Source: Endocalyx cinctus (Eukaryota > Ascomycota > Sordariomycetes > Amphisphaeriales > Apiosporaceae). From it: a stretch of 64,000 nucleotides of DNA. Under the pieces are notes generated by a model. That model saw only the letters and a program-made list of their open reading frames with translations. It searched no databases and was not told the origin of the DNA. The position numbers and the translations under genes are program-made. The stretch's first letter is position 1. Every line of letters starts with the position of its first letter. Below are positions 22,674 to 33,460 of this stretch, piece after piece. The DNA lies in assembly GCA_001600455.1 (NCBI GenBank), contig BCKC01000004.1, positions 4,142,915 through 4,206,914 on the forward strand. The letters run 5' to 3'.

Positions 22674-23064
22674 TTACTTGCAAGTGCATCCGCCAGCAGC
22701 GTCCTTGGAGCAGGTGGTGCCACTCGGGCAAGCAGCAGCGTAGAGCCAGAAACCGTTACCGCATACCTGGATGCTTGAGGTGCCGTTCAGGCTGCTATAA
22801 GTTCGCAAAAAAAAAAAAAAAAAAAAAAAAGAACAGGGTTAGCATTGATTTCATCGTACGCTTCATCCCAGCTTTTACCGAGGTCTAACAATGAGAGAGA
22901 AAAAGAAGGGGGTATGGGAGAATGATGGAAAACATGTTTATAAGGTGTCGTGATACTTACTTGACACATTGGTATGCACCAGAATCGCACCTCTTATACA
23001 GAGTTGCCGCTGTAGCAGACGATATAGCTGCGAGAGAAAGGGTTATGAGCTGAGAAAACTGCAT
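22674..23064 (-). CDS. Small cysteine-rich secreted protein, candidate effector
   Basis: Two exons (23064-22961, 22794-22674) encode 74 aa; the intron is 166 nt and contains a poly-A/T run. Residues 1-20 form a signal peptide (MQFSQLITLSLAAISSATAA), followed by a short LYKR that could be a Kex2 site, so the mature protein would start at Cys26. Seven Cys occupy 26, 33, 46, 57, 63, 71 and 73 in about 49 residues, ending GGCTCK. Size, signal peptide and Cys density fit apoplastic effectors or antimicrobial-like peptides, but there is no family match I can name. The odd Cys count suggests one free thiol or a mis-set exon boundary. Confidence 0.75.
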
Positions 23065-24291
23065 TTTTTCTTTAATTTCGTGTGTCGAGACTATTTGTGA
23101 TGGTTTTAAGACGGCGATGGTGTCAAACGAGTGTTTGGATAATGGATATTAAATTATAGAGGAGATGCTGTGATATAATCTGAACTGAGCGAGTGAGTTC
23201 AGGCAATTGTGTTTTTTTGTTGTTGGTAGCGACAGTGAGTGAGGTAGCCTATATCGTTTTCTTTATAGACAGAGGAGTTGTATTACATTTTCGATAACAG
23301 GAACCGGACTTGAAAACACATTCATCTTTATACACCTCGAACCGCCTCGTATGATCTCATGCTCGATGACGACTATCCATGATTTATCGCCTCCTAATTC
23401 CTTTATCTTCCTTCAAGAGGACCGAAGTCCGCCGGTGTCCGTGCAAAATTTCCTTATGCCTACCTACCTTTCAATCATGTATGTTCTTCATATGCAAGCA
23501 AAATGCATTCTTCTTCGGCATTGTTCGGTGACGAGTATTCATCAAATGCACAGCAGGATGAGTTTATGGGTCGATAAAAAAACATAAGCGTGGTGTTTAT
23601 GCCTTACCACCCCTTATAAGATGGTGCCCTCCCCCACGTCTCGTACTCGGACGTGACACGCAGTAGATGCAAATTCGACCGAGTCTAATTCGATCGGACG
23701 CGCGGCCGGACAATTCGTTCGATTATCACATCTAAGACATACTGGTACTTGTCTGCTTTAAAGTGCTTACGTCGCATAACCTAAAATTGAAGAGTAACGT
23801 GATTTAGGTGAAGCGAAGTGGAGAGGATTATGATCGAGATGGTATCAACGTAATTGATTAGCAGCAGTGATAAAGGTTTACATCTGTATTGATTAGGATT
23901 TCGTTTATGTATGATAACTGAGTATCGAATCATTTTCTTTTTAACATGTGAAATTTTCGGACGATTAAATGGCAAACACCGACACGCACACACGTGTGAT
24001 ACCAAAAGACCCTGCCTGACGCTTTTCCGTCGCGAATCATACATGCATTATGCACACCATCATAAACAGCATCGCCGATAAATAGGTCCAAATAAATAGA
24101 AAAAGTACACACTCGAAAACTCCATCTTGTTACTTCATTGTAAAGATCATTGATATATGAAGTCGTAATCATTATCCCCTCAAAACACACAACCCAACCA
24201 TCTCGAATATCGACGAACCCTAGCTTCATCAGACTTACCATGAATTACGTTTTGAAAATTATAAGTTCATGAGAAAAGAAGAGAGTGCCGG
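23065..24291. other. AT-rich spacer
   Basis: No gene supported; open frames on both strands overlap each other and lack coding character. It contains CACACACGTG-type repeats near 23986. Confidence 0.35.
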
Positions 24292-25391
24292 TTAAGATTG
24301 CCACTCGTTTCTCTCGGTGCCAAGACCAGTCGGCTGGATACGATGCCCTGGTTCCTCTGATTCCGCAGCGCCGTAGGTCCGATTTGAAGAGCCGTTCCTG
24401 TGGCCATTCTGAGGAGACTCGTCATCACTCTCTTCATCCACGACTCCGTCATCTAACAGACGATCGCTAGGATCTTGACCTCGTACGTTCGCGATGCGTC
24501 TATATTGGTCTCTGACGCCTCGACGGCCACTTTGATTATACTCCCGCATTCTAGTCATGCCGAGATGCACGAACTACGAATACGAGTGGAACATTAAACC
24601 TGTTAGCAAGACTTCGTCTTTACCGAGTGACAAAAAAAAAACATATCAGAAAGGAGCTACGCTACCTGAATGATCCAAATAACCACAGCAACGCCGAATT
24701 CAAGGCCCGCATTCCGCTGCATCGACTCCGTCCAAGGGCCGACGCACGGCCGATGCCGATCGGTCAACTCGGCGCATCGACCCTTAGGCCAATCGCGATC
24801 TACGGCCGAATTGAACCCACAGCAATCAAACGCGTTCTGGATACGCTCTATAGCCCTACCGTCGTGCTCGTGCCACAGCGTCTGCCACGCGCCCTCCAAG
24901 CGGCAGGAGAGGAGTCGACCGGGCGTGAACCCCTCGGCCGACTGGACGACGAGAAAACTCGCGAGGATCACCTGCAGGATCTGCAGGGCGGGCGGGATCA
25001 GCGCGCGCGCGAAGACGGCCGAAGGGGTCGCCCGCGCGAGGATCCGGTCGAGGATCGGCGTGTAGAAGACGTTGAAGGCGGCCGCGAGCGGGAGGATGAT
25101 CGCTAAGACGGTCGTTCCCGTCGGTATGGGTAGGGATAGATTGTTGGACGTGACTTGGACGTATCTGGATGTGGGAAATAGGCGGATTAGACATCTAGAT
25201 AGAGATGTATACGCATATCACGCGGAGATTGAAAGAAGGGATGGGTAGGTTACATTGCGACTATGGTCAATATCACCACCACCTGAAAAAGGTCAGTTTA
25301 ATACGATACGATACGATACGATATACAATTTCCATTTGGAAAGTATAGATTATTCACGAACCAGCGGCACCAGGAGCAGCGGATTGAACAT
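24292..25391 (-). CDS. Tetraspanin-like membrane protein
   Basis: Four exons (25391-25362, 25282-25254, 25164-24666, 24573-24292) give 279 aa. Hydrophobic segments: TM1 residues about 3-20, TM2 about 36-53, TM3 about 76-95, TM4 about 173-190. The large loop between TM3 and TM4 contains the hallmark CCG at 134-136 plus Cys107, Cys150 and Cys160, the pattern of tetraspanins. The C-terminal tail (190-279) is hydrophilic, Arg/Asp/Glu-rich and probably cytosolic. Fungal tetraspanins (Pls1, Tsp2, Tsp3) organise membrane domains; Pls1 is needed for appressorium penetration. This one most resembles the Tsp3 layout, by general impression only. The first exon (10 codons) uses an atypical GTTCGT donor, so the start is provisional. 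Confidence 0.75.
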
Positions 25392-26614
25392 GACGAGCTT
25401 CTGCCAGTCCTTATTGAGTAACTCTAAAACGAGGGATGATCTGGTGGATTGCTCCGACGGTAAGATATTATGGGTGAATATGAGTAAACGTTATCAGTAC
25501 GACGGTTATCTTGGGATCAAACGGATCTCGCTGTTGGAATGAAGGTGGTGTAAGTTATAATAAGGTACAAACGCAGCTTCGAGAGGGGTTAAGGTTTCTA
25601 GACTCTTTCATTACGTCGTACAAGCGCGGATGTGACGTGGGAGACTATGCAGGCTACCGTACCTAGGTAGGCGAATTTGATGCTGCTCCGATCGGGCATT
25701 CTTTCAAGCGCGCGCGTTCGGTGGGATGCATCACCCGCGGCAGCGGGGTATGTTATGGTTAATTCAGCGTTTTATCCAGTACTACCGTACATTGGTTTCG
25801 CTGAGTAACGGCGAACTAAGATTAAGTTAAGTGATAACGACTTTCTTACAAGCCAGTGTCACGAATGTGACTTGAAATCACATAAGGCAGATTCTTGATT
25901 GTAAGATTATCTAGTAACACCATTTTTTTTAATAGGTCAGCATAAAGTGTGAGATCATCACGGAATAATGATATGATGTATAGTGGTACTAGCAGTTAAG
26001 TGGTGAATATGAGGGCTGATTTGATAGCGAAATGGACTATAACTGTGTGGGGGTATCTTTCCGTAATCTCCAATGATTTGTCTCTGAAAAATCCTAGAGT
26101 CAATAATTTTGATGACAATAACACTATTTCATACCGTGTATCTTCTCCCCAAAATCTGTCAATGTAGCGCGCCCTAGAAAGAACCAATCTGATCTGATCT
26201 CGTGGAACAGAAGTGAATAACAACGCATCAAGCGAATGGGAGCACGAATGACAGCATGGCCTGTAACCAGTTGCAATAGTTGAGGCAGTTGAATTCGGGA
26301 TGATGAGAGAAAAGCAATCATAGCAAGAACAGGGGAGGACACCCACTCACTGGTTCATCTGGAAATCAGACCAGATGAACCAGGTATGTATCTAAGTGCA
26401 AACATTTCGGCACGCGAGGGATATGAAATAACAGAAAGATGGTTTCCCAGAATACTTACATATCTGACTGAGGCTCTTTCAGACTCTAATAGATATAAAT
26501 ATCAATCCAGTCTGGTCGACAAGATGTGGATTTTGGGGGTCATGCGCTCTCATGATCAAACTCCAAACCACTTAATACCAGACTTGTCAATATTAAATCT
26601 CCCTTAGAGAAATC
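25392..26614. other. Spacer with a strong hairpin
   Basis: No gene accepted. A 116-codon minus-strand frame at 25996-26346 shows no domain and is probably chance. The notable element is the 13-bp perfect inverted repeat at 26350-26383. A TACCTAGGTA palindrome occurs at 25660. Confidence 0.4.
26350..26383. repeat. 13-bp perfect hairpin
   Basis: CTGGTTCATCTGG and CCAGATGAACCAG flank an 8-base loop (AAATCAGA), a stem-loop about 230 bp upstream of the next gene start. It could be a transposon footprint, a regulator-binding palindrome or an RNA structure. Confidence 0.7.
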
Positions 26615-27491
26615 ATGAAGTTCCAGACTCTCTGTGAAATACTTACCGTACTTCTTGTCGCAGGTCCTTCCAGCTGTACTCCGGTAGCTCCAAAGGTTAA
26701 TGCAGTTCTTCCTGATGGAAGCATCCTCGGTATCAAGAAAGTACGAGGTGGCCCCATTATAGAGTACTGCGGCGGATATGGAGCTGCCGTTATTGAAACG
26801 AGTAAGACTGGCATCCTCTTCTTGAATGTTTGTGCTAACTTCCATCCTTCAAGCCGGCGACCCCGAGGAAGGTCCAGGACTATGGATCAACAACAACGAC
26901 TACGACGCAGACGTCAAGTACTTCTTTTATGAGGATAGCCGTGATGAATATCCCTGGAAGTATCTCTCGGTAAGGGTAACCCCTATCTCTAACAACTCCG
27001 TAAATGATTCAAGCACTGAAATTTATATACAGCTCGCCCCGGGAGCTCGTGCGTTCGTTCAAGTATGCCCTACCTGGCAAGGCCGCATCGTTCGCGGCAC
27101 GGAGAAGACATACACGGACGGCAAGACGCACCGGCTCGGCACCTGGATCGAGTCATCTATGGATGCGTACGGCACGATGTGGGCCGACATCAGCTTTCTG
27201 GAGGGTTGCGATGGCGGCGCGCTGATCAATTCGACGGACGGCAGCAACGTCACCAAAAGCTGTACCGGGGACCTTCTCGGAACTGCGCCGGTCGGCGCCT
27301 TGCAGACCAAGGGAACGGGCACGCGCGCCATAGGAAGCCTGGTCGGAAGTGGGGCATCTGCCGACGCTCTAAATTGGCTCCTGTCTCAGTGCAGCCCGGA
27401 TGAGGTGTTCTTGGAAAACTCCGATACTCACCCTATCATCTGCTCGACGGACGGGCGCGTGGAAGTTTTCTTCGAACAGGGCAGAGCTTAA
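26615..27491 (+). CDS. Secreted protein of unknown function
   Basis: Three exons (26615-26801, 26854-26969, 27033-27491) give 253 aa. Residues 1-22 are a signal peptide (MKFQTLCEILTVLLVAGPSSC). The mature part has Cys in CGGYG, VCPTWQG, EGCDGG, KSCTG, QCSPDE and IICST, and a conserved-looking core of QGRIVRGTE, LGTWIESSMDAYGTMWADISFLEGCDGG. This core recurs in fungal secreted proteins of no known function; a thaumatin-like or other beta-sandwich fold is my guess only. The second intron (63 nt) is a multiple of three and has no stop, so a 21-residue longer isoform is possible, but removing it gives the smoother KYLS-LAPGARAFVQV join. Confidence 0.78.
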
Positions 27492-29065
27492 TTTCTAGGC
27501 CCTAGTTCTTTGTCTTTGCTTTTTCTTTCTTTGATGCCATGCTACATTGAGGTTGGGGGCTTTAGGTGAACGATTAGTATTCTACCTAGATGTAGATCTT
27601 AAGAAAGGAGGGCATTAGTTAGAAATGCTATTTTCATATCAGTTTTGCCTAGCCTATTCTGCACGTAGAGGCAAAAATAATGAACTAAACCGTAGAGATG
27701 GTATTCTACAGCTTAGGATTCTTTTGTGTGCAAGATTCGCTCTTACTTACAGTGGAGAACTGTAATCTCTGATCGCTAAAAAAAAAAAAAAAAAAAAGAC
27801 GCGAACATATTAGCTCGCCAGGAACAATCCTAGTTCTTGAGGGATTGACGAATTGGTGATAGTATTATCGGTCAGGGCTGATCGCTGCTCGGAAGTTCGC
27901 CGCAGGAAATCGGAACCTGCGGCAACTATCTATAGCTCCAAATGCTGGGATGACAAGTCATATAGGATCAAAGTGTGTGTGATGCCAACCTGGGGGTGTT
28001 TTCAGGCAGTGGGCCTGGGTTTTCTTTGATGACAATTGATTCTTCCCAGGTTTCTAGCTAAGTTGTTGGTCTTCCATATCGTATGATTAACGTTAACTGA
28101 GTTCTGACAAGGATAAAAAGAAGGATGGTAATGCGCTTGGTATAGATAGCGAGCTGGATAAAGCTCGTGAGTAGCAACGGCGGCGTAATGGAATTGTTCC
28201 GTCATGAAGTAGGGGGCAGATGGGCAAGATGGTACTTAGAATTTGTAGGCTAGCTCATCGCCATCTCGATAGTATCCCATAGTATCTTACTTCGTAGTGG
28301 AGTAAAATGAAACCAAACTGATCTACGTCGTACTATCTCTCTCTCTCTCTTTTCAGCTTCTACGAAAGTTCCATAACATTGCGTGGTATGGAACCTAAAC
28401 CTACTACTTTCAACAATAAATTTTAACTTAACATAATAAGATAAAACGGGAGGTGAGCTTGCTGCAGCCCACAGAACGTCCTGAGTTTACAAATTTTACT
28501 GTGTTACACGGAAAAGATAAGAAAACGACAGGGGAATTTAAAGATGGTTCCATGTAGAGGCCTGTAGAAGACCCTTTGTAAACTCAGGCATTATCAAAAA
28601 AAAAAAAAAAATTACTATCCAAATATTATGTAAATGACTCTATTATTTTTATTCTGATATTTTACGGGGTTTTAAATGTATATAAACAACATGTTGAAAA
28701 AAGCTAAGAAAACTGCTTAGTTAATACTATGTTGGGTTTCATTTATTTTTTGGTCTTCTAGCCAGGTTAATTGATCATGAGAATAATATGCAGGTTGCAT
28801 TTATTTTGCGTTCCTGATTCGTCGATTTCCGAGTGAATAGCGCCATTATGTGCTGCTGCGCCGAGTCCGTGAAAACGCATCCTAAACATGCGCAGTCGTC
28901 CATTTGAAAGGTACCTATAAATTTATCCAACAAATTTCATCGGCTTATGTAAAGCAATATGATATCTCCTCCCAGCCTTGTCTCTTCGTCGAGTATTGCC
29001 ATTACATCTCTAACACTGCGATAACGGTCTTTATTCTACGACATACTGCTATCAAATATCAGGCA
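27492..29065. other. AT-rich spacer with a GC-rich hairpin
   Basis: No gene supported. It contains a poly-A run near 27779-27797, an 8-bp GC-rich inverted repeat at 27899-27923, a CT microsatellite near 28337-28350, and a second poly-A run near 28596-28610. Confidence 0.4.
27899..27923. repeat. GC-rich 8-bp inverted repeat
   Basis: GCCGCAGG and CCTGCGGC are separated by nine bases (AAATCGGAA) in otherwise AT-rich DNA about 410 bp after a gene end. Its role is unknown. Confidence 0.6.
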
Positions 29066-32000
29066 ATGTCTTCTTCATGCTGCGGCATTTGGTCTCTGAG
29101 CCGTCGTCCAGGCGGCTCCAGACAACCTACGAATATGGACTCAGAGACGAAGCGCACGTCGTATGCGAGACCTGCCCCGGGTATGATCAAACAAATGCAC
29201 ACCCTATTCTACTCATGCTAACAGCACCAGGGAGCACCGGCGTTCGGCCGGGGTCTGCACGCTTATCCGCATCCGTACCTCCGCCTATTTGTAGAACGAG
29301 AACCCCGGAAACCGTCGCGCAAAGTTCTGCCCAAGATAATATTCAACTGCCGACAAACCTATGGGACGAGGCAGTGGGTAGACTTTCGAAAGCCGATCAA
29401 GCATCCATTAAAAAACATACCGGCGATATCCCCAAACCCGTACGTAGTGTAATAGACGAGATGATCGGCCTAGCCGCAGAAAGGCAACGGCAATGTGAAA
29501 CAAAAGGGTGGAAAACAGTCCGTCTCGGCGACTCCCGGTCGCTTGGGGATATAGCTAGCAAGACTATCATCTGGCTGAACAAGTTCAAAGAGATTGGGGA
29601 TATCATTGTTCAATACGATCCCGCCCATGCTGCTTTGCCCTGGGCCGCCGTAAGGTTCATGCTTCAGGCTGCTATCGTGACCGAGGAGCAGATGGCGGCG
29701 TCCCTCGCCTTTATTGAGAGAGCCGTCCCGATCATCCACAGATGTCAGATATTCGAAGCGTTATACAATCGCAACACGGTAGACCACGCTGTCGCCGAAG
29801 GTCTTGAGTCAGCTTTAGTCAAACTCTACGCTTTAGTTCTCGAAGGAGTTATCAAAACTATTAAATTTCTTTCGGACAGCACCCTTGCCCAATGGTTCTA
29901 CGCTATCTTTAACCCGAGCACGGGTTCTGGCATCCTTGCAAGTCTAGAAGACTGCGAAGTTCGCGTTGAACGGGAAGTTTCGGCCTGTGAAGGCCAACGC
30001 AGTGCTACCGCAGACGCAAGACTCCAGGAGCAGCTACGTGGCCTGCTGGAACTTAGGGAGCCACTTCTTCGAGTCGATCAAAATGTGAATAAAATGCTGC
30101 AACAGTTGGAACAAGCAGAGTTGATCCGGATTTTGAATTGGATATCTCCGATTAAGCACAGATTACATCATGATAATGTAAAAAGGTTGAGAACGAAAGA
30201 CACATGTGACTGGCTACTCCAGCGCCCTAAGTTTGGTCAATGGAGTAATGCGACCTCGTCGACGACGCTGTGGCTCCAAGGCTTCCGTAAGTAGATCTCG
30301 TAATTCGTGTACGTTAACTAGAGGCTTATCTTTCCGCTCACATTTAGCCGGCTCGGGAAAAACCTATCTCACATCAAGAGTAATCGAGGAGATCGAAGTG
30401 ATTCTTAGTGGGAGAGAAAACGACGAAAGCTTCGCATTCTTCTATTGCAACCGGAATGAAGAGAATCGTCGGGATGCCCTTTCTATTCTTCGCAGCTTCG
30501 TCAGACAACTCTCGACCACTCGCAAGTCGAACTCCATCTATCCCCGACTAAAGCAGCTATATGACGATTCTCAACGAAACAGCTCGGGTTGGACGCTTGA
30601 GTTATGTCAAGAATATTTAGTCGAACTCTTGAATCTGTACCCCCGCACTACGCTCGTCCTAGACGCACTAGACGAGTGTTTTGAAAAGGATCGTAGAGAT
30701 CTGCTTAAATTTTTCGACTCTCTCAGCAAATCCTCGAAAGCTATAAGAATCTTTATATCAAGCCGTCCAGAAGGCAGCATTCGACAGCGTCTCATCCACC
30801 TCCCGAACATTGAAATTTTCGCGGCAGATAACGAGGATGATATCTCGAAGTTCGTGAAGAAAAGAATCGAGGAGGATGGTCGCTGGTACAACGTCCTTCA
30901 ACAAAATCAACCTCTCAAGGACGATATTATTCAAACCCTGCTGGCTCAGAGCAATGGGATGTTTCAGTGGGCTATGTTGCAGATCGAGCAACTCCTCGGC
31001 TTAGACCACGAACTTGAGATTAGGAGCCGTTTGGGGAAGTTACCTCCGACTCTCGAGTCTGCTTACGACGAAATCTATCATAAAATTGAAAGTTTACCGG
31101 AATTTTCCGGTACCTTGGCGCTCAGAGCCTGCCAATGGGTCATGTGTACTTATCAACCCCTTACTCATGAAGTACTTCTAGCAGCTATCCGCGTGAACCC
31201 AGAAGAGGAAATGATCGAATCTTTCGAGATTACGGTGGATAATCTTCTTAACTGGTGCGCACATTTACTCCGGATTGATTCCCAGCAAAACCCGCCTGTG
31301 TGGCGACCATCTCACCTGTCAGTTATTGAATACCTTGAAAAACGCTGGACGGTATTGAAACCTCACTGTTTTGTCGCAAAGGCCAGTTTATTATTACTAC
31401 GAGAAACATACGCGAGCGAGCATGAACAGAAAAATAAACTGGGCGATATTTTTCATCCAGACCATCAACTTCAGATCTATGTGAGGCATCATTGGGTACG
31501 TCATGTGCAATCTCAAGAACATCAAGAGGTAGATCCTAAGTTAGCCAAGTTTTTAAAAACCTTCCTTGGATCTCTGGAGAAGTCTACTATTTACTACCAA
31601 GGATGGCATCGCCAGATGGTTTCTGATCAGACAGAAATTGTAACGCTCCCCTCGTCCTTTACCTACAATGTTAATGTTCGAGAATTCTCCCCTAGCACTT
31701 CTACTGCGCTTTTAGTATGTCGCTTCTCATTTTACGCCCTTTTACGTGATTGGTGGGATACAGCACCGATTGGATTTTCCCACCTGGCTGATAGCGGAGA
31801 TGACCTCCTTACTCTTGCTGCTGCCGCGGGCTGTGAGCCAATCTGTGTAAAGTTGTGTAAACTAGGGGCGGATATCAACGTATTGCTCCAGGACGGGCAA
31901 TACGGCAGCGCACTCGCAGCCGCAACATTGCGGGGGAATACGGAGATCGTACGGCTCTTACTTGAAAAGGGAGCGGATATTGACCTACTGCTCCAAGTCG

Positions 32001-32794
32001 GAGATTACGGTAGCGTACTCGCAGCTGCAGCATCGAGGGGGAATACGGAAATCGTACGGCTCTTACTTAAAAAGGGAGCGGATATTGACCTACTGCTCCA
32101 AGTCGGAGATTACGGCAGCGCACTCGCAGCTGCAACATCGAGGGGGAATACGGAAATCGTACGGCTTTTACTTGAAAAGGGAGCGGATATTGACCTACTA
32201 CTCCAAGTCGGACATTACGGCAACGCGCTTACAGCAGCGGCCGCGGCATATGGGGGAAATACCGAAATCGTACGGCTCCTGCTTGAGAAGGGAGCGGATA
32301 TTAATATACAGTCCCAAGTCGGAGATTACGGCAGCGCACTCGCAGCTGCAGCATCGAGGGGGAATACGAAAATCGTACGGCTCTTACTTAAAAAGGGAGC
32401 GGATATTAATATACAGTCCCAAGTCGGAGATTACGGTAACGCGCTTACAGCCGCGGCCGCGGTATATGGGGGAAATACCGAAATCGTACAGCTCCTGCTT
32501 GAGAAGGGAGCGGACGTTAACGTACAGCTTCAAGTCGGAGATTACGGTAACGCACTTGTAGCTGCGGCATTCTGGGGACGTGTTGAAATTGTTCAACTTT
32601 TAATCGCAAACCACGCAGATGTGGCTGTTAATCTACAACATGGGTTATTTAAAACTGCTACAGAAGCTGCCCGGACACATATATCTCAAAAAGGCTGGGG
32701 AAAGACTTGGTGGGATGAAAGAACTGAGCATATTATAACTCAGCGAAAATCCGAAATATTCGATCTTCTTCAAAGTATAACAAGTTTAATGTAA
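29066..32794 (+). CDS. NACHT-ankyrin NLR-like protein
   Basis: Preferred exons 29066-29180, 29225-30286, 30348-32794 (1207 aa). Order: low-complexity Ser/Arg-rich N terminus (1-85); an N-terminal NACHT-associated helical domain (about 90-330) with the QYDPAHAALPWAAVRFMLQ signature; NACHT NTPase with Walker A GFPGSGKT (391-398), completed by the second splice, and Walker B LVLDALDE (495-502); a winged-helix/HETHS-like linker (about 600-870); then about eight ankyrin repeats (about 876-1156) built on EIVRLLLEKGADI. Fungal NLRs of this design detect non-self ligands and can trigger heterokaryon incompatibility or immunity-like cell death; here that role is inferred. The first intron is only 44 nt; without it, translation could begin at 29077 in the same downstream frame (1219-codon model). 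The repeats are almost identical in DNA, as in rapidly evolving HET repeat domains. Confidence 0.92.
31870..32600 (+). repeat. Near-identical ankyrin-coding tandem repeats
   Basis: Units of 105 to 114 nt repeat seven to eight times, each containing GGGAGCGGATATT and GGGAATAC with only scattered differences. Two sub-types alternate: 35-residue units (LAAAASRGN) and 37-38-residue units (LTAAAAAYGGN). The alternation implies block duplication or gene conversion between units. Confidence 0.85.
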
Positions 32795-32966
32795 GGGCCT
32801 AGGCAGTAAACAGGAACTAGGATTGAATCAAGGCTAGTTCAGGCCTGCTTAGGGGCCCTCTCATAGTATATTCTAAAGGATGGAAAAACTTCCCTCCTTA
32901 AGCATTAATCTATGTTATTTAATACTCCATAAGAAACCTATCTCACACCAATCTCTTACAGAACCC

Positions 32967-33460
32967 AACCGCCACGACCAGCTATGGGGAGGAGATGACA
33001 TACGGGAGGAGAGGCAGGGAGAGGCGGATCCGATTATCGATCTTATGAACGAATTCGGGCTGAGCAGCCTGCTGTCAGATTAGATACCGGAGATATGTTG
33101 TTCCGAAACAACATACTGTAAATACCTGGTGAAAATTTGTATGGAGAAAACACCTAATTGAACACATGCTTTACACACATACAATTAAACACCTGCTTCC
33201 ACGAGGCACGAAAACGTGGAGCAGCGGGAACCACGACACGATTATTGACCTTGTACAGCAATTATCCACTTTACCCGTAAACCATACAAGTCCGACTCGG
33301 AGTCGTTCACTATCAAGGGGCAACCCGTTCGCCCCAAAGACCATGCCAAAGTTCTGGGAACAGTAATAGACTAAACTTAAATACAAGAAGTATATTACCA
33401 GAGCAGCCTCGAAAGGGCTGGAGGCGGTCATAGCTGAGACGACTCAAAGGACTATCTCCA
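32967..33460 (+). mobile_element. Internally deleted LINE (non-LTR retrotransposon) relic
   Basis: Three recognisable pieces lie in order. First, NRHDQLWGGDD followed by RQGEADPIIDLMNEFGL from the endonuclease domain. Second, after a 118-bp interruption, LLPRGTKTWSSGNHDTIIDL, also endonuclease. Third, after a short gap, TIKGQPVRPKDHAKVLG and, across a frameshift, TKLKYKKYITRAASKGLEAV from the far C-terminal side of the reverse transcriptase. The bulk of the RT is missing. These strings are typical of fungal Tad/CR1-like ORF2 proteins. The relic sits 170 bp downstream of the NLR gene and is non-functional. Confidence 0.7.
33068..33197. mobile_element. 118-bp insertion in the LINE relic with 6-bp duplication
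   Basis: CCTGCT occurs at 33068-33073 and again at 33192-33197. The 118 bp between them interrupt the endonuclease frame, and leaving out 124 bp makes the two halves contiguous and in frame. The insert contains an 8-bp inverted repeat, ATGTTGTT / AACAACAT. It looks like a small nested mobile element. Confidence 0.6.

Noticed and set aside
25996..26346. 116-codon minus-strand frame
   Set aside because: No homology signal, no signal peptide, AT-rich; overlaps other chance frames.
31962..32561. 199-codon frame of repeated KRERILTYCSKSEIT units
   Set aside because: Plus-one shadow of the ankyrin repeats; repetition follows from the DNA repeats.
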